Shown here in pieces: positions 34,201-46,175 of a stretch of DNA of 64,000 nucleotides. The DNA is taken from the NCBI RefSeq assembly GCF_051020975.1, contig NW_027478168.1, forward strand, positions 682,001 to 746,000, given 5' to 3'. The notes beneath the pieces are model-generated. The model was not told where the DNA came from and searched no databases. It was given only the letters and a program-made list of their open reading frames with translations. Numbering within the stretch: position 1 is the first letter of the stretch; the number at the start of each line of letters is the position of its first letter. Source of the stretch: Osmia lignaria lignaria (Eukaryota; Arthropoda; Insecta; Hymenoptera; Megachilidae). A program made the translations under genes and the position numbers.

Positions 34201-37109
34201 ATAACTCTCTACAAAAAAGGTCTCTTAACATTTTGCCATAGCTCGCTTCGTTTCCGAGATATTTGCAGATATATCTCAAGGGAAGGGGCCTGACGGACAT
34301 ATTTCGAGATATTTCTTCTTCTTGTTGTTCTTCTTCTGCACAGCTAAACTGGAAGTGGCATTTCCAGCTCGCAATAGTTCAGAGTTATCTCAAAGAAAGG
34401 GGCCACGGTGTTTCTGTATCTCTATTATGTTGGTGCGGCTTCGGAACTTTTAAATATCTCGATATATCTCGAAAACTACGCTTCTGATAAAAAAATATCA
34501 TAGAACATAACTTGTAGGAAACATAATTCTCTACAAAAAAGGTCTCTTACCATTTTGCCATTGCTCGCTTCGTTTCCGAGATATTTGCAGATATATCTCA
34601 AGGGAAGGGGCCTGACGGACATATTTCGAGATATTTCTTCTTCTTGTTGTTCTTCTTCTGCACAGCTAAGCTGGAAGTGGCATTTCCAGCTCGCAATAGT
34701 GCAGAGTTATCTCAAATAAAGGGGCCACGGTGTTTCTGTATCTCTATTATGTTGGTGCGGCTTCGGAACTTTTAAATATCTCGATATATCTCGAAAACTA
34801 CGCTTCTGATCAAAAAATTGCATAGAACATAACTTGTAGGAAACATAATTCTCTACAAAAAAGGTCTCTTACCATTTTGCCATTGCTCGCTTCGTTTCCG
34901 AGATATTTGCAGATATATCTCAAGGGAAGGGGCCTGACGGACATATTTCGAGATATTTCTTCTTCGTGTTGTTCTTCTTCTGCACAGCTAAACTGGAAGT
35001 GGCATTTCCAGCTCGCAATAGTGCAGAGTTATCTCAAAGAAAGGGGCCACGGTGTTTCTGTATCTCTCTTATGTTGGTGCGGCTTCGGAACTTTTAAATA
35101 TCTCGATATATCTCGAAAACTACGCTTCTGATAAAAAAATATCATAGAACATAACTTGTACGAAACATAATTCTCTACAAAAAAGGTCTCTTACCATTTT
35201 GCCATAGCTCGCTTCGTTTCCGAGATATTTGCAGATATATCTCAAGGGAAGGGGCCTGACGGACATATTTCGAGATATTTCTTCTTCTTGTTGTTCTTCT
35301 TCTGCACAGCTAAGCTGGAAGTGGCATTTGCGGCTCGCACTAGTGCAGAGTTATCTCAAAGAAAGGGGCCACGGTGTTTCTGTATCTCTATTATGTTGGT
35401 GCGGCTTCGGAACTTTTAAATATCTCGATATATCTCGAAAACTACGCTTCTGATCAAAAAATATCATAGAACATAAATTGTAGGAAACATAATTCTCTAC
35501 AAAAAAGGTCTCTTAACATTTTGCCATAGCTCGCTTCGTTATGAGATATTTGCAGATATATCTCATGGGAAGGGGCCTGACGGACATATTTCGAGATATT
35601 TCTTCTTCTTGTTGTTCTTCTTCTGCACAGCTAAGCTGGAGGTGGCATTTGCAGCTCGCAATAGTGCAGAGTTATCTCAAAGAAAGGGGCCACGGTGTTT
35701 CTGTATCTCTATTATGTTGGTGCGGCTTCGGAACTTTTAAATATCTTGATATATCTCGAGAACTACGCATCTGATCAAAAAATATCATAGAACATAAAAA
35801 GTAGGAAACTTAATTCTCTACAAAAAAGGTCTCTTAACATTTTGCCATAGCTCGCTTCGTTTCCGAGATATTTGCAGATTTATCTCAAGGGAAGGGGCCT
35901 AACGGACATATTTCGAGATATTTCTTCTTCTTGTTGTTCCTCTCCTGCACAGCTAAGCTGGAAGTGGCATTTACAGCTCGCAATAGTGCAGAGTTATCTC
36001 AAAGAAAGGGGCCACGGTGTTTCTGTATCTCTATTATGTTGGTGCGGCTTCGGAACTTTTAAATATCTCGATATATCTCGAAAACTACGCTTCTGATCAA
36101 AAAATATCATAGAACATAAATTGTAGGAAACATAATTCTCTACAAAAAAGGTCTCTTAACATTTTGCCATAGCTCGTTTCGTTTCCGAGATATTTGCAGA
36201 TATATCTCAAGGGAAGGGGCCTGACGGACATATTTCGAGATATTTCTTCTTCTTGTTGTTCTTCTTCTGCACAGCTAAACTGGAAGTGGCGTCTCCAGCT
36301 CGCAATAGCGCAGAGTTATCTCAAAGAAAGGGGCCACGGTGTTTCTGTATCTCTATTATGTTGGTGCGGCTTCGGAACTTTTAAATATCTTGATATATCT
36401 CGGGAACTACGCATCTGATAAAAAAATATCATAGAACATAAAAAGTAGGAAACTTAATTCTCTACAAATAAAGTCTCTTAACATTTTGCCATAGCTCGCT
36501 TCGTTTCCGAGATATTTGCAGATTTATCTCAAGGGAAGGGGCCTGACGGACATATTTCGAGATATTTCTTCTTCTTGTTGTTCTTCTTCTGCACAGCTAA
36601 GCTGGAAGTGGCATTTGCAGCTCGCAATAGTGCAGAGTTATCTCAAAGAAAGGGGCCACGGTGTTTCTGTATCTCTATTATGTTGTTGCGGCTTCGGAAC
36701 TTTTAAATATCTTGATATATCTCGAGAACTACGCATCTGATCAAAAAATATCATAGAACATAAAAAGTTGGAAACTTAATTCTCTACAAAAAAGGTCTCT
36801 TAACATTTTGCCATAGCTCGCTTAGTTTCCGAGATATTTGCAGATTTATCTCAAGGGAAGGGGCCTGACGGACATATTTCGAGATATTTCTTCTTCTTGT
36901 TGTTCTTCTTCTGCACAGCTAAGCTGGAAGTGGCATTGGCGGCTCGCACTAGTGCAGAGTTATCTCAAAGAAAGGGGCCACGGTGTTTCTGTATCTCTAT
37001 TATGTTGGTGCGGCTTCGGAACTTTTAAATATCTCGATATATCTCGAAAACTACGCTTCTGATCAAAAAATATCATAGAACCTAAATTGTAGGAAACATA
37101 ATTCTCTAC
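34201..37109. repeat. Satellite zone of aacttgtagg and ttccagctcgc monomers
   Basis: About nine monomers share the rarer tail aacataacttgtagg and the start ccattgctcgc in some copies. One monomer near 35540 has lost a base (cgcttcgttatgagat). I see no clean higher-order unit. Confidence 0.7.
36509..36590. repeat. Representative monomer: dyad, internal repeat unit and pyrimidine tract
   Basis: In this typical monomer GAGATA (36509-36514) and TATCTC (36525-36530) form a 6-bp inverted repeat around 10 bases; monomers with gatatatctc extend it to 7 bp around 8. Bases 36517-36543 match 36631-36657 at 24 of 27 positions, 114 bp apart. Bases 36565-36590 are pyrimidines except for two G. The 3-bp losses in other monomers fall in this tract. 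Confidence 0.8.
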
Positions 37110-40100
37110 AAAAAACGTCTCTTAACATTTTGCCATAGCTCGCTTCGTTTCCGAGATATTTGCAGATTTATCTCAAGGGAAGGGGCCTGACGGACATATT
37201 TCGAGATATTTCTTCTTCTTGTTGTTCTCCTTCTGCACAGCTAAGCTGGAAGTGGCATTTGCAGCTCGCAATAGTGCAGAGTTATCTCAAAGAAGGAGGC
37301 CACGGTGTTTCTGTACCTCTATTATGTTGGTGCGGCTTCGGAACTTTTAAATATCTCGATATATCTCGAAAACTACGCTTTTGATCAAAAAATATCATAC
37401 AACATAACTTGTAGGAAACATAATTCTCTACAAAAAACGTCTCTTAACATTTTGCCATAGCTCGCTTCGTTTCCGAGATATTTGCAGATTCAGCTCAAAG
37501 GAACGGGCCTGACGGACATATTTCGAGATATTTCTTCTTCTTGTTGTTCTTCTTCTGCACAGCTAAGCTGGAAGTGGCATTTACAGCTCGCAGTAGTGCG
37601 GAGTTATCTCAAAGAAAGGGGCCACGGTGTTTCTGTATCTCTATTATGTTGGTGCGGCTTCGGAACTATTAAATATCTTGATATATCTCGAGAACTACGC
37701 ATCTGATCAAAAAATATCATAGAACATAAAAAGTAGGCCACTTAATTCTCTACAAAAAAGGTCTCTTAACATTTTGCCATAGCTCGCTTCGTTTCCGAGA
37801 TATTTGCAGATTTATCTCAAGGGAAGGGGCCTGACGGACATATTTCGAGATATTTCTTCTTCTTGTTGTTCTTCTTCTGCACAGCTAAGCTGGAAGTGGC
37901 ATTTACAGCTCGCAATAGTGCAGAGTTATCTCAAGGAAAGGGGCCACGGTGTTTCTGTATCTCTATTATGTTGGTGCGGCTTCGGAACTTTTAAATATCT
38001 TGATATATCTCGAGAACTACGCATCTGATCAAAAAATATCATAGAACATAAAAAGTAGGGAACTTAATTCTCTACAAATAAGGTCTCTTAACATTTTGCC
38101 ATAGCTCGCTTCGTTTCCGAGATATTTGCAGATTTATCTCAAGGGAAGGGGCCTGACGGACATATTTCGAGATATTCCTTCTTCTTGTTGTTCTTCTTCT
38201 GCACAGCTAAGCTGGAAGTGGCATTTACAGCTCGCAATAGTGCAGAGTTATCTCAAAGAAAGGGGCCACGGTGTTTCTGTATCTCTATTATGTTGGTGCG
38301 GCTTCGGAACTTTTAAATATCTTGATATATCTCCAGAACTACGCATCTGATCAAAAAATATGATAGAACATAAAAAGTAGGAAACTTAATTCTCTACAAA
38401 AAAGGTCTCTTAACATTTTGCCATAGCTCGCTTCGTTTCCGAGATATTTGCTGATTTATCTCAAGGGAAGGGGCCTGACGGACATATTTCGAGATATTTC
38501 TTCTTCTTGTTGTTCTTCTTCTGCACAGCTAAGCTGGAAGTGGCATTTGCAGCTCGCAATAGTGCAGAGTTATCTCAAAGAAAGGGGCCACGGTGTTTCT
38601 GTATCTCTATTATGCTGGTGCGGCTTCGGAACTTTAAAATATCTTGATATATCTCGAGAACTACGCATCTCATCAAAAAATATCATAGAACATAAAAAGT
38701 AGGAAACTTAATTCTCTACAAATAAGGTCTTTTAACATTTTGCCATAGCTCGCTTCGTTTCCGAGATATTTGCAGATTTATCTCAAGGGAAGGGGCCTGA
38801 CGGACATATTTCGAGATATTCCTTCTTCTTGTTGATCTTCTTCTGCACAGCTAAGCTGGAAGTGGCATTTACAGCTCGCAATAGTGCAGAGTTATCTCAA
38901 AGAAGGAGGCCACGGTGTTTCTGTACCTCTATAATGTTGGTGCGGCTTCGGAACATTTAAATATCTCGATATATCTCGAAAACTACGCTTCTGATCAAAA
39001 AATATCACAGAACATAACTTGTAGGAAACATAATCCTCTACAAAAAACGTCTCTTAACATTTTGCCATAGCTCGCTTCGTTTCCGAGATATTTGCAGATT
39101 CAGCTCAAAGGAACGGGCCTGACGGACATATTTCGAGATATTTCTTCTTCTTGTTGTTCTTCTTCTGCACAGCTAAACTGGAAGTGGCATTGACGGCTCG
39201 CACTAGTGCAGAGTTATCTCAAAGAAAGGGGCCACGGTGTTTCTGTATCTCTATTATGTTGGTGCGGCTTCGGAACTTTTAAATATCTCGATATATCTCG
39301 AAAACTACGCTTCTGATCAAAAAATATCATAGAACATAAAAAGTAGGACACTTAATTCTCTACAGAAAAGGTCTCTTAACATTTTGCCATAGCTCGCTTC
39401 GTTTCCGAGATATTTGCAGATTTATCTCAAGGGAAGGGGCCTGACGGACATATTTCGAGATATTTCTTCTTCTTGTTGTTCTCCTTCTGCACAGCTAAGC
39501 TGGAAGTGGCATTTGCAGCTCGCAATAGTGCAGAGTTATCTCAAAGAAGGAGGCCACGGTGTTTCTGTACCTCTATTATGTTGGTGCGGCTTCGGAACTT
39601 TTAAATATCTCGATATATCTCGAAAACTACGCTTTTGATCAAAAAATATCATACAACATAACTTGTAGGAAACATAATTCTCTACAAAAAACGTCTCTTA
39701 ACATTTTGCCATAGCTCGCTTCGTTTCCGAGATATTTGCAGATTCAGCTCAAAGGAACGGGCCTGACGGACATATTTCGAGATATTTCTTCTTCTTGTTG
39801 TTCTTCTTCTGCACAGCTAAGCTGGAAGTGGCATTTACAGCTCGCAGTAGTGCGGAGTTATCTCAAAGAAAGGGGCCACGGTGTTTCTGTATCTCTATTA
39901 TGTTGGTGCGGCTTCGGAACTATTAAATATCTTGATATATCTCGAGAACTACGCATCTGATCAAAAAATATCATAGAACATAAAAAGTAGGCCACTTAAT
40001 TCTCTACAAAAAAGGTCTCTTAACATTTTGCCATAGCTCGCTTCGTTTCCGAGATATTTGCAGATTTATCTCAAGGGAAGGGGCCTGACGGACATATTTC

Positions 40101-40304
40101 GAGATATTTCTTCTTCTTGTTGTTCTTCTTCTGCACAGCTAAGCTGGAAGTGGCATTTACAGCTCGCAATAGTGCAGAGTTATCTCAAGGAAAGGGGCCA
40201 CGGTGTTTCTGTATCTCTATTATGTTGGTGCGGCTTCGGAACTTTTAAATATCTTGACATATCTCGAGAACTACGCATCTGATCAAAAAATATCATAGAA
40301 CATA
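37110..40304. repeat. Seven-monomer offset (2,254 bp) duplication of a three-monomer block
   Basis: About 37110-38050 recurs at 39364-40304, exactly 7 x 322 later. Shared marks are gttctccttctgcac, cttttgatcaaaaaatatcatacaac, ttcagctcaaaggaacggg with cgcagtagtgcgg, and gtaggccactt. A difference is cttgatatatc (38009) versus cttgacatatc (40254). The monomers between the two copies are of other types. Confidence 0.8.
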
Positions 40305-43300
40305 AAAAGTAGGAAACTTAATTCTCTACAAAAAAGGTCTCTTAACATTTTGCCATAGCTCGCTTCGTTTCCGAGATATTTGCAGATTTATCTCAAGGGA
40401 AGGGGCCTGACGGACATATTTCGCGATATTTCTTCTTCTTGTTGTTCTTCTTCTGCACAGCTAAGCTGGAAGTGGCATTTGCGGCTCGCACGAGTGCAGA
40501 GTTATCTCAAAGAAAGGGGCCACGGTGTTTCTGTATCTCTATTATGTTGGTGCGGCTTCGGAACTTTTAAATATCTTGATATATCTTGAGAACTACGCAT
40601 CTGATCAAAAAATATCATAGAACATAAAAAGTAGGAAACTTAATTCTCTACAAATAAGGTCTCTTAACATTTTGCCATAGCTCGCTTCGTTTCCGAGATA
40701 TTTGCAGATTTATCTCAAGGGAAGGGGCCTGACGGACATATTTCGAGATATTCCTTCTTCTTGTTGTTCTTCTTCTGCACAGCTAAGCTGGAAGTGGCAT
40801 TTACAGCTCGCAATAGTGCAGAGTTATCTCAAAGAAGGAGGCCACGGTGTTTCTGTACCTCTATTATGTTGGTGCGGCTTCGGAACATTTAAATATCTCG
40901 ATATATCTCGAAAACTACGCTTCTGATCAAAAAATATCACAGAACATAACTTGTAGGAAACATAATCCTCTACAAAAAACGTCTCTTAACATTTTGCCAT
41001 AGCTCGCTTCGTTTCCGAGATATTTGCAGATTCAGCTCAAAGGAACGGGCCTGACGGACATATTTCGAGATATTTCTTCTTCTTGTTGTTCTTCTTCTGC
41101 ACAGCTAAACTGGAAGTGGCATTGACGGCTCGCACTAGTGCAGAGTTATCTCAAAGAAAGGGGCCACGGTGTTTCTGTATCTCTATTATGTTGGTGCGGC
41201 TTCGGAACTTTTAAATATCTCGATATATCTCGAACACTACGCTTCTGATCAAAAAATATCATAGAACCTAAATTGTAGGAAACATAATTCTCTACAAAAA
41301 ACGTCTCTTAACATTTTGCCATAGCTCGCTTCGTTTCCGAGATATTTGCAGATTTATCTCAAGGGAAGGGGCCTGACGGACATATTTCGAGATATTTCTT
41401 CTTCTTGTTGTTCTTCTTCTGCACAGCTAAGCTGGAAGTGGCATTTGCGGCTCGCACTAGTGCAGAGTTATCTCAAAGAAAGGGGCCACGGTGTTTCTGT
41501 ATCTCTATTATGTTGGTGCGGCTTCGGAACTATTAAATATCTTGATATATCTCGAGAACTACGCATCTGATCAAAAAATATCATAGAACATAAAAAGTAG
41601 GAAACTTAATTCTCTACAAAAAAGGTCTCTTAACATTTTGCCATAGCTCGCTTCGTTTCCGAGATATTTGCAGATTTATCTCAAGGGAAGGGGCCTGACG
41701 GACATATTTCGCGATATTTCTTCTTCTTGTTGTTCTTCTTCTGCACAGCTAAGCTGGAAGTGGCATTTGCGGCTCGCACGAGTGCAGAGTTATCTCAAAG
41801 AAAGGGGCCACGGTGTTTCTGTATCTCTATTATGTTGGTGCGGCTTCGGAACTTTTAAATATCTTGATATATCTCGAGAACTACGCATCTGATCAAAAAA
41901 TATCATAGAACATAAAAAGTAGGAAACTTAATTCTCTACAAATAAGGTCTCTTAACATTTTGCCATAGCTCGCTTCGTTTCCGAGATATTTGCAGATTTA
42001 TCTCAAGGGAAGGGGCCTGACGCACATATTTCGAGATATTCCTTCTTCTTGTTGTTCTTCTTCTGCACAGCTAAGCTGGAAGTGGCATTTACAGCTCGCA
42101 ATAGTGCAGAGTTATCTCAAAGAAGGAGGCCACGGTGTTTCTGTACCTCTATTATGCTGGTGCGGCTTCGGAACTTTTAAATATCTTGATATATCTCGAG
42201 AACTACGCATCTCATCAAAAAATATCATAGAATATAAAAAGTAGGAAACTTAATTCTCTACAAAAAAGGTCTCTTAACATTTTGCCATAGCTCGCTTCGT
42301 TTCCGAGATATTTGCAGATTTATCTCAAGGGAAGGGGCCTGACGGACATATTTCGAGATATTTCTTCTTCTTGTTGTTCTTCTTCTGCACAGCTAAGCTG
42401 GAAGTGGCATTTGCGGCTCGCACTAGTGCAGAGTTATCTCAAAGAAAGGGGCCACGGTGTTTCTGTATCTCTATTATGTTGGTGCGGCTTCGGAACTTTT
42501 AAATATCTCGATATATCTCGAAAACTACGCTTCTGATCAAAAAATATCATAGAACATAAATTGTAGGAAACAAAATTCTCTACAAAAAACGTCTCTTAAC
42601 ATTTTGCCATAGCTTGCTTCGTTTCCGAGATATTTGCAGATTCAGCTCAAAGGAACGGGCCTGACGGACATATTTCGAGATATTTCTTCTTCTTGTTGTT
42701 CTTCTTCTGCACAGCTAAGCTGGAAGTGGCATTTGCGGCTCGCACTAGTGCAGAGTTATCTCAAAGAAAGGGGCCACGGTGTTTCTGTATCTCTATTATG
42801 TTGGTGCGGCTTCGGAACTATTAAATATCTTGATATATCTCGAGAACTACGCATCTGATCAAAAAATATCATAGAACATAAAAAGTAGGCCACTTAATTC
42901 TCTACAAAAAAGGTCTCTTAACATATTGCCATAGCTCGCTTCGTTTCCGAGATATTTGCAGATTTATCTCAAGGGAAGGGGCCTGACGGACATATTTCGA
43001 GATATTTCTTCTTCTTGTTGTTCTTCTTCTGCACAGCTAAGCTGGAAGTGGCATTTACAGCTCGCAATAGTGCAGAGTTATCTCAAGGAAAGGGGCCACG
43101 GTGTTTCTGTATCTCTATTATGTTGGTGCGGCTTCGGAACTTTTAAATATCTTGACATATCTCGAGAACTACGCATCTGATCAAAAAATATCATAGAACA
43201 TAAAAAGTAGGAAACTTAATTCTCTACAAAAAAGGTCTCTTAACATTTTGCCATAGCTCGCTTCGTTTCCGAGATATTTGCAGATTTATCTCAAGGGAAG

Positions 43301-45700
43301 GGGCCTGACGGACATATTTCGCGATATTTCTTCTTCTTGTTGTTCTTCTTCTGCACAGCTAAGCTGGAAGTGGCATTTGCGGCTCGCACGAGTGCAGAGT
43401 TATCTCAAAGAAAGGGGCCACGGTGTTTCTGTATCTCTATTATGTTGGTGCGGCTTCGGAACTTTTAAATATCTTGATATATCTCGAGAACTACGCATCT
43501 GATCAAAAAATATCATAGAACATAAAAAGTAGGAAACTTAATTCTCTACAAATAAGGTCTCTTAACATTTTGCCATAGCTCGCTTCGTTTCCGAGATATT
43601 TGCAGATTTATCTCAAGGGAAGGGGCCTGACGGACATATTTCGAGATATTCCTTCTTCTTGTTGTTCTTCTTCTGCACAGCTAAGCTGGAAGTGGCATTT
43701 ACAGCTCGCAATAGTGCAGAGTTATCTCAAAGAAGGAGGCCACGGTGTTTCTGTACCTCTATTATGTTGGTGCGGCTTCGGAACATTTAAATATCTCGAT
43801 ATATCTCGAAAACTACGCTTCTGATCAAAAAATATCACAGAACATAACTTGTAGGAAACATAATCCTCTACAAAAAACGTCTCTTAACATTTTGCCATAG
43901 CTCGCTTCGTTTCCGAGATATTTGCAGATTCAGCTCAAAGGAACGGGCCTGACGGACATATTTCGAGATATTTCTTCTTCTTGTTGTTCTTCTTCTGCAC
44001 AGCTAAACTGGAAGTGGCATTGACGGCTCGCACTAGTGCAGAGTTATCTCAAAGAAAGGGGCCACGGTGTTTCTGTATCTCTATTATGTTGGTGCGGCTT
44101 CGGAACTTTTAAATATCTCGATATATCTCGAACACTACGCTTCTGATCAAAAAATATCATAGAACCTAAATTGTAGGAAACATAATTCTCTACAAAAAAC
44201 GTCTCTTAACATTTTGCCATAGCTCGCTTCGTTTCCGAGATATTTGCAGATTTATCTCAAGGGAAGGGGCCTGACGGACATATTTCGAGATATTTCTTCT
44301 TCTTGTTGTTCTTCTTCTGCACAGCTAAGCTGGAAGTGGCATTTGCGGCTCGCACTAGTGCAGAGTTATCTCAAAGAAAGGGGCCACGGTGTTTCTGTAC
44401 CTCTATTATGTTGGTGCGGCTTCGGAACTATTAAATATCTTGATATATCTCGAGAACTACGCATCTGATCAAAAAATATCATAGAACATAAAAAGTAGGA
44501 AACTTAATTCTCTACAAAAAAGGTCTCTTAACATTTTGCCATAGCTCGGTTCGTTTCCGAGATATTTGCAGATTTATCTCAAGGGAAGGGGCCTGACGGA
44601 CATATTTCGCGATATTTCTTCTTCTTGTTGTTCTTCTACTGCACAGCTAAGCTGGAAGTGGCATTTGCGGCTCGCACGAGTGCAGAGTTATCTCAAAGAA
44701 AGGGGCCACGGTGTTTCTGTATCTCTATTATGTTGGTGCGGCTTCGGAACTTTTAAATATCTTGATATATCTCGAGAACTACGCATCTGATCAAAAAATA
44801 TCATAGAATATAAAAAGTAGGAAACTTAATTCTCTACAAATAAGGTCTCTTAACATTTTGCCATAGCTCGCTTCGTTTCCGAGATATTTGCAGATTTATC
44901 TCAAGGGAAGGGGCCTGACGCACATATTTCGAGATATTCCTTCTTCTTGTTGTTCTTCTTCTGCACAGCTAAGCTGGAAGTGGCATTTACAGCTCGCAAT
45001 AGTGCAGAGTTATCTCAAAGAAGGAGGCCACGGTGTTTCTGTACCTCTATTATGCTGGTGCGGCTTCGGAACTTTTAAATATCTTGATATATCTCGAGAA
45101 CTACGCATCTCATCAAAAAATATCATAGAATATAAAAAGTAGGAAACTTAATTCTCTACAAAAAAGGTCTCTTAACATTTTGCCATAGCTCGCTTCGTTT
45201 CCGAGATATTTGCAGATTTATCTCAAGGGAAGGGGCCTGACGGACATATTTCGAGATATTTCTTCTTCTTGTTGTTCTTCTTCTGCACAGCTAAGCTGGA
45301 AGTGGCATTTGCGGCTCGCACTAGTGCAGAGTTATCTCAAAGAAAGGGGCCACGGTGTTTCTGTATCTCTATTATGTTGGTGCGGCTTCGGAACTTTTAA
45401 ATATCTCGATATATCTCGAAAACTACGCTTCTGATCAAAAAATATCATAGAACATAAATTGTAGGAAACAAAATTCCCTACAAAAAACGTCTCTTAACAT
45501 TTTGCCATAGCTTGCTTCGTTTCCGAGATATTTGCAGATTCAGCTCAAAGGAACGGGCCTGACGGACATATTTCGAGATATTTCTTCTTCTTGTTGTTCT
45601 TCTTCTGCACAGCTAAGCTGGAAGTGGCATTTGCGGCTCGCACTAGTGCAGAGTTATCTCAAAGAAAGGGGCCACGGTGTTTCTGTATCTCTATTATGTT
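39850..45700. repeat. Nine-monomer higher-order repeat, 2,898 bp, two tandem copies
   Basis: Copy 1 is about 39850-42747 and copy 2 about 42748-45700, with offset exactly 9 x 322. Shared marks are cttgacatatc, ttcgcgatatttc with cgcacgagtgc, gaacatttaaa with atcacagaacataac, gcattgacggctcgc with cgaacactacg, gacgcacatatttc, and ctcatcaaaaaatatc. Differences include atatcttgagaac (near 40585) against atatctcgagaac, gcttcttc-type ttctactgcac (44636) and ctcggttcg (44545). This unit has the same monomer number as the 20.8-29.3 kb unit but different monomers. Confidence 0.85.
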
Positions 45701-46175
45701 GCTGCGGCTTCGGAACTTTTAAATATCTCGATATATCTCGAAAACTACGCTTCTGATCAAAAAATATCATAGAACATAACTTGTAGGAAACATAATTCTC
45801 TACAAAAAACGTCTCTTAACATTTTGCCATAGCTCGCTTCGTTTCCGAGATATTTGCAGATTCAGCTCAAAGGAACGGGCCTGACGGACATATTTCGAGA
45901 TATTTCTTCTTCTTGTTGTTCTTCTTCTGCACAGCTAAGCTGGAAGTGGCATTTACAGCTCGCAATAGTGCGGAGTTATCTCAAAGAAAGGGGCCACGGT
46001 GTTTCTGTATCTCTATTATGTTGGTGCGGCTTCCGAACTATTAAATATCTTGATATATCTCGAGAACTACGCATCTGATCAAAAAATATCATAGAACATA
46101 AAAAGTAGGACACTTAATTCTCTACAAAAAAGGTCTCTTAACATTTTGCGATAGCTCGCTTCGTTTCCGAGATAT

